From: CAWEPK01 sp049521495
GTDB taxonomy: Bacteria; Desulfobacterota; Syntrophorhabdia; Syntrophorhabdales; WCHB1-27
Direction of reading: 5' to 3'
NCBI GenBank assembly: GCA_049521495.1
Contig: JBEKOT010000084.1
Location: 1 to 10,777 of the forward strand
Length of the DNA stretch: 10,777 nt
Shown: positions 5,802 to 10,777 of the stretch, one piece after another
Position numbering within the stretch: the stretch's first letter is position 1
How the letters are laid out: each line of letters opens with the position of its first letter
Position numbers and translations under genes: made by a program
The notes under the pieces: generated by a model
What the model was told of the DNA's origin: nothing
The model's input: the letters and a program-made list of their open reading frames with translations, nothing else
Database searches by the model: none

Positions 5802-8297
5802 ATGACGAAGAATATGCAGGCGGACACGAACGCTGCCGTGGCGCCCCGGCCCGCAGCGGAATCGGATAAGGGAGGCAGCGAGCGCTACCGCAAGTCCCTC
5901 CTCAACCACCTCACCCTGGGCCTGGCAAAGGACATGTATTCGGCCACCCCCAGGGACAAGTTCAATGCCGTCGTCCTTTCCGTAAGGGCGGCCATGATAA
6001 AGAACTGGATCAGCACGCAGCAGCGCTACTACCTGGCCGATGCCAAGCGTGTTTACTACCTATCCCTTGAATTTCTCCTCGGCCGGCTCCTGAGCTCGTA
6101 CCTGATCAATCTCGGTCTCACGGAAGAATATCGCGAAGGCGTGGGCGTCCTGGACATCTCCTTTGAGGACGTGCTGGACCACGAATGGGACGCGGCCCTC
6201 GGAAATGGAGGTCTTGGAAGGCTTGCGGCGTGCTTTCTCGATTCCATGGCGACCCTCAGGTACCCCTCCTACGGCTACGGCATACGGTACGAATACGGCA
6301 TCTTCTCCCAGAGGATCAAGAACGGCTTCCAGTCCGAGGCGCCGGACAACTGGCTGCGGTATGGTAATTTCTGGGAATTCCCCCGGGCGGAGCTCCTCTA
6401 CCCCGTCCGATTCTACGGCCATGTCCAGACATACGGGACAAACGGCCGGGCCAGGTCTGCGTGGATCGAGGCCGACGAGATACTGGCCATGGCATATGAC
6501 TATCCAGTTCCGGGATACAGGAACGATTTCGTCAATACCCTGCGTCTATGGGCCGCTAAATCTACGCGCGATTTCGACCTGGAGTACTTCAACAGCGGCG
6601 ACTATATAAAAGCCGTGGAGGACAAGAACTCGAGCGAAAACATTTCCAAGGTCCTGTACCCGAACGACGCCTCCCTTCAGGGCAAAGAGCTGCGCCTAAA
6701 ACAGCAGTACTTCTTCGTCGCCGCCACTTTGGGTGACGTGCTTCGCAGGTACAAGAAATTCCACGGCGGCTACGACGCTTTCCCACGGAAGGTGGCGATT
6801 CAGTTGAACGATACCCATCCTTCCATCGCAATCCCGGAGCTAATGCGCGTTTTCGTGGACGAGGAGGGCCTCGAATGGGAAGACGCCTGGGCGCTCACGT
6901 CGCAGACCGTCGGATATACAAACCATACTATTCTTCCCGAGGCGCTCGAGACGTGGTCGGAGGAGCTTATGGGCCACCTGCTTCCCCGCCACCTGCAGAT
7001 CATCAAGGAGATCGACAGGCGGTTCCTGGTCCAGGTGGTGCGGCGGTTTCCGGGCGAGCCGGAAAGAAAAGAGAGAACCGCAATTGCGACCGGAGGGGTA
7101 ATCCATATGGCGAGGCTTGCCATCGCAGGCAGCCATGCGACCAACGGTGTCTCCCGGCTCCATACGGAAATCCTCAAGGCAGAAGTTTTCAACGATTTTT
7201 ATCTCATGTATCCCGAGCGCTTCCATAACGTTACCAACGGCATTACGTACAGGCGATGGCTCATGGAGGCAAACCCCGGGCTCTCGGCCCTCATTACCGA
7301 GGCCATCGGGGACGGATGGACCCGTGACCTTGAAGGGCTGCGCGCTCTGGAGCCCTTCGCAGGAGACGACAGTTTCTGCAAGGCCTTCGAGGAGATAAAG
7401 CAGGGAAACAAGGAGAGGCTCGCCGCCCACCTCCGGAGGGGGGATAAGATCGCCATGAACCCGTCTTTCCTCCTCGATTGCCAGGCGAAACGGTTCCACG
7501 AGTATAAACGTCAGCTCCTCAACGTTTTCCACGCAATCACCCTCTACAACAGGCTTGTCGAGGGGGACCGGGCCGATTCATTCACCCCGAGGACGATATT
7601 GTTTTCCGGCAAGTCGGCACCGGGCTACCTTATGTGCAAGCTCATCATAAAACTGATCCACAATGTTGCAGACGTGATCGCTGCCCATCCTCTCGTAAAA
7701 GAGAAGCTCGAGGTAGTCTTCGTGCCTAATTACGGCGTGACTAGGGCCCAGTTCATCATCCCGGCCGCCGAGCTGTCCGAGCAGATATCGACGGCCGGAT
7801 ACGAGGCGTCCGGAACGGGCAACATGAAGTTCATCCTCAATGGGGCCCTGACGCTCGGCACCCTCGACGGGGCGAACGTCGAGATCCGCGAAGAGGTGGG
7901 AGAGGAGAACTTCTTCCGCTTCGGCCTCGATGCGGGCGAGGTGCAGGCCCTTCGGCCGGCCTACAACCCGGCTCGTTACATCGAGGAGAATGACGAGCTG
8001 AAGCGCATCATCGCCCAACTTCGAAGCGGTTTCTTCTCCGCAGAGGAGCCATCCCTCTTTCAGCCGATCCTCGACAGCCTTATCAACGGAGACCGCTTCT
8101 TCGTCCTCGCGGACTACGCGAGCTACGTTAGCTGCCAGGAGGCAGTGTCGAGGGCTTATCAGGACCGGCGGGGCTGGACGAGAAAGGCGATCATTAACGT
8201 GGCGCGGTCTGGCAAATTCTCGTGCGATAGGGCGGTCGAGGAGTACGCACGGCGCATCTGGGACGTGTGCCCCCTTTATCCCTGCGAAGGGACGTAG
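5802..8297 (+). CDS. glgP: Glycogen (alpha-glucan) phosphorylase
   Basis: The 831-residue product is a complete GT35 phosphorylase, a cytosolic enzyme releasing glucose 1-phosphate from the non-reducing ends of alpha-1,4-glucans using pyridoxal phosphate. Length matches the family (about 800-850). Visible signatures in order are SLEFLLGR, NGGLGRLAACFLDSMATL, YGYGIRYEYGIF, QLNDTHPSIAIPELMRVF, NHTILPEALETW, NVTNGITYRRWL, AKRFHEYKRQLLN with Lys563-Arg564, and the PLP site EASGTGNMKF with the Schiff-base lysine at Lys676. No other glycogen gene (glgA, glgB, glgC, malQ) is in the window, so the gene appears to stand alone. The next gene starts 126 bases on, and the link between the two is not obvious. 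The sequence cannot separate glycogen from maltodextrin preference. No frameshift or missing active-site residue was noticed. Confidence 0.97.
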   Translation: MTKNMQADTNAAVAPRPAAESDKGGSERYRKSLLNHLTLGLAKDMYSATPRDKFNAVVLSVRAAMIKNWISTQQRYYLADAKRVYYLSLEFLLGRLLSSYLINLGLTEEYREGVGVLDISFEDVLDHEWDAALGNGGLGRLAACFLDSMATLRYPSYGYGIRYEYGIFSQRIKNGFQSEAPDNWLRYGNFWEFPRAELLYPVRFYGHVQTYGTNGRARSAWIEADEILAMAYDYPVPGYRNDFVNTLRLWAAKSTRDFDLEYFNSGDYIKAVEDKNSSENISKVLYPNDASLQGKELRLKQQYFFVAATLGDVLRRYKKFHGGYDAFPRKVAIQLNDTHPSIAIPELMRVFVDEEGLEWEDAWALTSQTVGYTNHTILPEALETWSEELMGHLLPRHLQIIKEIDRRFLVQVVRRFPGEPERKERTAIATGGVIHMARLAIAGSHATNGVSRLHTEILKAEVFNDFYLMYPERFHNVTNGITYRRWLMEANPGLSALITEAIGDGWTRDLEGLRALEPFAGDDSFCKAFEEIKQGNKERLAAHLRRGDKIAMNPSFLLDCQAKRFHEYKRQLLNVFHAITLYNRLVEGDRADSFTPRTILFSGKSAPGYLMCKLIIKLIHNVADVIAAHPLVKEKLEVVFVPNYGVTRAQFIIPAAELSEQISTAGYEASGTGNMKFILNGALTLGTLDGANVEIREEVGEENFFRFGLDAGEVQALRPAYNPARYIEENDELKRIIAQLRSGFFSAEEPSLFQPILDSLINGDRFFVLADYASYVSCQEAVSRAYQDRRGWTRKAIINVARSGKFSCDRAVEEYARRIWDVCPLYPCEGT

Positions 8298-8423
8298 CGG
8301 CGTCTGGCGTCCGTCATTATGATTTCCTTCATTCCACGCTTCGTATGTGCTATTCTCATTGTGCTCCATTGCCTCAGAGACAGCTGCCGGACATAGGTCC
8401 CGCGATCAAGTGAGGAGGGTTGC

Positions 8424-10370
8424 ATGAAACAGCCGCTATGGACACCGCCCCCTGAAAGAGTCAAGAACGCGAACATGACCCGCTTTATCGAATTCGTCAA
8501 CAAGAGGCTCGGCTTGCAGTGCAGGGACTATTTCGACCTCTACGCCTGGTCGATAGAAGCCATCCCTGCCTTCTGGTCCGCCCTCTGGGACTTTCTCGGG
8601 ATCAAGGCCTTGCAGGGATATACGTCGGCCGTGGAGGACCTGGCCGTATTCCCGGGCACGCGGTGGTTCCCGGGAGCCAGGCTCAACTTTGCCGAGAACC
8701 TGCTTAGATACAGGGACGACAGGTGCGCCTTCGTCTTCAAGTCGGAGACTGCGCCACCGGTCAGGACCACATACGGGGAGCTTTACAGGGCGGTCGCACG
8801 CCTCGCCTCTGCCTTGCGGAACCTCGGGGTGACCAGGAATGACAGGGTTGTCGGCTATATGCCGAACATGACCGAGACCGCCGTGGCAATGCTCGCCGCG
8901 ACAAGCATCGGCGCAGCTTGGGCTTCGTGCGGCTCGGAGTTGGGCATACAGGCCGTGATCGACCGCTTCAGTCAGATAGAGCCGAAAGTCCTTTTCGCAG
9001 TGGACGGCTACCGTTACAAGAACAAAGAATTCCCGATGCTGGCCGACGTTAAAGCGGTCGCCGAGGCGGTGCCTTCGATAGAGAAGGTTGTTATAGTCCC
9101 CTACGCGGGCGGCGGAGCGGGGGCGGCAGGCGTGCCCGGAGCTGTATTATACGGTGACTTCCTGGACTCCGACGAGGAATGTGTCTTCGAGCAGGTCGGT
9201 TTCAATGACCCTGTCTACATAATGTTTTCCTCAGGCACGACGGGAAAGCCGAAGTGCATGGTGCAGAGCGTGGGGGGCATCCTGCTCAACCAGCTCAAGG
9301 AGCTGATGCTCCACGGGGACCTCGGGAGGGAAGATACGATCACCTACATGAGTGCGCCCTCCTGGATGATGTGGAACTGGCTCATCGCAGCCCTAGGGGT
9401 GGGGGCGAAGATCGTGCTCTTTGACGGGAACCCCGGATACCCGGACCTGGGGACTATGTGGCGGCTCGTCGATGACGAGGGGATCACCTTCTTCGGGACG
9501 AGCGCTACTTACATCAACCTGCTGAAGGCCCAGGGCTTCAGGCCCAAAGAGCTTTTCGACCTTTCTTCCCTCGCCTCCATCGGACAAACGGGGTCGCCCC
9601 TGTCCGCAGAGGGGTTCGAGTACGTGTACGACGGGATCAAGAAGGACGTTCATTTCAATTCCCTCTCAGGCGGGACGGACATCAACGGCTGCTTCGTGAT
9701 CGGCTGCCCGGCGCTGCCCGTATACGCGGGGCAGCTCCAGGCTCCCGGCCTTGGCATGAAGGTAAAAGCCTACGACGAAAAGGGGGCGCCTATCTATGAC
9801 AGGCAGGGCGAGCTTGTCTGCGAAGCGCCTGCTCCCAGCATGCCTATTTATTTTTGGAACGACCCCGACCTGAAGAAATACAGGGAAGCTTACTTCGGCG
9901 TATATCCCGGCGTATGGCGCCACGGCGACTACGTCGAGTTCTACAGCGACACAAAGGGCGTCACTTTCTTCGGCCGGTCGGATGCCATATTGAAGCCGTC
10001 GGGCGTCCGGATCGGAACGGCGGAGATTTACAACATCGTCGAGAAGCTCCCGGGGGTTGCGGACAGCCTCGCTATCGGCCAGAACTGGGAGGGCGACCAG
10101 AGGGTGCTCCTCTTCGTGAAGCTCTCCGCGGGCGCAGCGCTTACGGAGGAGCTGAAGGGCCTAATAAAGAGCACGCTCCGGGACAAGGCATCGCCCCGCC
10201 ACGTGCCGGCCCTTATCATCGAGGTTCCCGACATACCCTATACGTTCAACATGAAGAAGGTGGAGAGTTCGGTTACGAATATCGTCAACGGGCGGGCCGT
10301 CACCAACAGGGACGCCCTGACCAACCCCGAGTCGCTCGACTACTTCGAGAAGCTCATGCCAATCTCATAG
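8424..10370 (+). CDS. aacS: Acetoacetyl-CoA synthetase (acetoacetate-CoA ligase)
   Basis: The 648-residue product has the length and layout of acetoacetate-CoA ligases, which convert acetoacetate, ATP and CoA into acetoacetyl-CoA in the cytosol. Family-typical stretches are the N-terminal LWTPPPERVKNANMTRF, the region WFPGARLNFAENLL, the phosphate-binding loop SSGTTGKPK (269-277), SAPSWMMWNWL, SLSGGTDINGCF and the C-terminal NRDALTNPESLDYF. The C-terminal lysine motif reads FNMKKVE, so the likely catalytic lysine is Lys611, and the glycine that usually precedes it is replaced by Met610. The start is firm: GGAGG lies five bases before the ATG. The role may be salvage of acetoacetate or ketone-body carbon into acetyl-CoA or polyhydroxybutyrate, but no thiolase or PHB gene is in view. 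A short-chain 3-oxo acid other than acetoacetate remains possible. Confidence 0.93.
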   Translation: MKQPLWTPPPERVKNANMTRFIEFVNKRLGLQCRDYFDLYAWSIEAIPAFWSALWDFLGIKALQGYTSAVEDLAVFPGTRWFPGARLNFAENLLRYRDDRCAFVFKSETAPPVRTTYGELYRAVARLASALRNLGVTRNDRVVGYMPNMTETAVAMLAATSIGAAWASCGSELGIQAVIDRFSQIEPKVLFAVDGYRYKNKEFPMLADVKAVAEAVPSIEKVVIVPYAGGGAGAAGVPGAVLYGDFLDSDEECVFEQVGFNDPVYIMFSSGTTGKPKCMVQSVGGILLNQLKELMLHGDLGREDTITYMSAPSWMMWNWLIAALGVGAKIVLFDGNPGYPDLGTMWRLVDDEGITFFGTSATYINLLKAQGFRPKELFDLSSLASIGQTGSPLSAEGFEYVYDGIKKDVHFNSLSGGTDINGCFVIGCPALPVYAGQLQAPGLGMKVKAYDEKGAPIYDRQGELVCEAPAPSMPIYFWNDPDLKKYREAYFGVYPGVWRHGDYVEFYSDTKGVTFFGRSDAILKPSGVRIGTAEIYNIVEKLPGVADSLAIGQNWEGDQRVLLFVKLSAGAALTEELKGLIKSTLRDKASPRHVPALIIEVPDIPYTFNMKKVESSVTNIVNGRAVTNRDALTNPESLDYFEKLMPIS

Positions 10371-10420
10371 GAGAAGTACCGGCAGGGCTCAGCCCTTGGA
10401 AGGCCCTTTAGAGAAAATGT

Positions 10421-10450
10421 TTGACTATCCGTTATATATTATAGTATATA
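10421..10450 (+). promoter_or_regulatory. Candidate modA promoter overlapping the ModE box
   Basis: TTGACT at 10421-10426 matches the -35 consensus at 5 of 6 positions. An AT-rich -10 candidate, TATATA at 10445-10450, follows after 18 bases and lies within the right arm of the ModE palindrome. A bound repressor there would block RNA polymerase directly. Transcription would then begin only a few bases before the modA ATG at 10461. Confidence 0.55.
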
Positions 10451-10453
10451 ACG
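10430..10453. promoter_or_regulatory. ModE (molybdate-responsive) operator
   Basis: CGTTATATA at 10430-10438 and TATATAACG at 10445-10453 are perfect reverse complements separated by six bases. This arrangement and these half-sites match the known ModE box (TATATA half-sites ending in ACG, spaced by about six bases), and it stands directly in front of modA, the standard target. ModE bound to molybdate represses high-affinity molybdate uptake when molybdenum is plentiful. The genome should therefore encode a ModE-type regulator, which is not in this window. Confidence 0.9.
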
Positions 10454-10460
10454 TTTAGCG

Positions 10461-10777
10461 ATGAGCCATCCGGCAGCGAGAGCGATTCTGTCATTCCTAT
10501 TTACGGCCCTTCTTGCCGGGCAGCTCCTGGCGGCTGAGATAAACCTTTCGGCAGCCGCCAGCCTGAGAGAGGTAATTACGGCGCTTTCCGGGAGTTACGC
10601 GAAGGCCACCGGAGAGGTCGGATTCCGCACGAATTTCGGCGCCTCGGGCGCCCTTGCCAAACAGATCGCCAATGGGGCGCCTGCCGACATATTCCTTTCG
10701 GCCAATACCGAGTGGATGGACTATCTCAAGGCAAGAGGGCTTATAGACAAAAAAAGCATCTCGCCCTTCGCTTATAA
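10461..10777 (+). CDS. modA: Molybdate ABC transporter substrate-binding protein ModA (3' end beyond window)
   Basis: 105 codons are visible before the window ends. Residues 1-25 form a signal peptide (Arg7, hydrophobic 8-23, Ala-Ala before Glu26), so the mature protein is periplasmic or surface-exposed. It continues with LSAAASLREV (29-38) and NFGASGALAKQI (58-69), the two ModA segments whose serines (here Ser34 and Ser62) bind the oxyanion, then GAPADIFLSAN (72-82). ModA delivers molybdate, or tungstate, to the ModBC transporter, whose genes probably follow. The ModE box just upstream strongly supports molybdate. No Shine-Dalgarno sequence precedes the ATG, and the candidate promoter puts the transcript start within a few bases of it, so translation may be nearly leaderless. 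Molybdenum or tungsten cofactor enzymes fit an anaerobic lifestyle. Confidence 0.95.
   Translation, partial: MSHPAARAILSFLFTALLAGQLLAAEINLSAAASLREVITALSGSYAKATGEVGFRTNFGASGALAKQIANGAPADIFLSANTEWMDYLKARGLIDKKSISPFAY

Noticed and set aside
4886..5827. 313-codon minus-strand open frame across the iorA fragment and the following gap
   Set aside because: Antisense to clear TPP and ferredoxin motifs, with no recognisable domain; long antisense frames are expected at this GC content.
10383..10407. Hairpin after the acetoacetyl-CoA synthetase stop as a terminator
   Set aside because: The best pairing is only about five base pairs (AGGGC with GCCCT) and no T-run follows.
1..10777. CRISPR array, tRNA/rRNA genes, insertion sequences, phage or defence genes
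   Set aside because: No regularly spaced direct repeats, tRNA-like folds, transposase or integrase motifs were seen on reading both strands; the truncation of iorA has no visible element attached.

Overview
This window looks like a chromosomal segment of a GC-rich anaerobic bacterium. The signs are a ferredoxin-linked 2-oxoacid oxidoreductase gene, several CoA-activating enzymes and an IclR-type regulator of the kind that often governs organic-acid or aromatic catabolism. A syntrophic or sulfate-reducer-like Desulfobacterota member (Syntrophorhabdus-like) would fit, but that is inference from gene content. I see no rRNA, tRNA, CRISPR array, transposase or phage gene.

Left part (1-4349, all minus strand). 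Read in the direction of transcription, an IclR-family regulator is followed 15 nt later by an acyl-CoA ligase (AMP-forming) and 16 nt after that by a dihydrodipicolinate-synthase/N-acetylneuraminate-lyase family protein. The three form a tight operon, probably a small uncharacterised catabolic module: an aldolase or lyase for a 2-oxo acid, a CoA ligase and a local regulator. Further along the same strand, behind its own possible promoter, is a secreted ankyrin-repeat protein cut by the left window edge.

Middle (4385-5536, plus strand). Divergent from the IclR gene and only a few tens of bases away lies the back two-thirds of indolepyruvate:ferredoxin oxidoreductase alpha subunit (IorA). The transketolase-C-like, TPP-binding and two-[4Fe-4S] ferredoxin regions are present. 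The N-terminal pyrimidine-binding domain is missing, and no iorB partner follows. An in-frame stop lies just upstream, so this looks like a rearrangement breakpoint, although the remaining frame is intact over 383 codons.

Right part (5802-10777, plus strand). A full-length glycogen phosphorylase sits behind a 13-bp perfect palindrome. It is followed by a full-length acetoacetyl-CoA synthetase, then the start of the molybdate-binding protein gene modA. modA is preceded by a near-ideal ModE operator (two 9-bp arms spaced by 6 bp) only 7 bases from the start codon, and no Shine-Dalgarno sequence is visible. These three genes are not obviously functionally linked.

Overall, most genes are recognisable family members. 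The points worth a second look are the truncated iorA beside the IclR operon, the ModE site with its apparently near-leaderless modA, the unassigned IclR/ligase/DapA-like operon, and the palindrome ahead of glgP.
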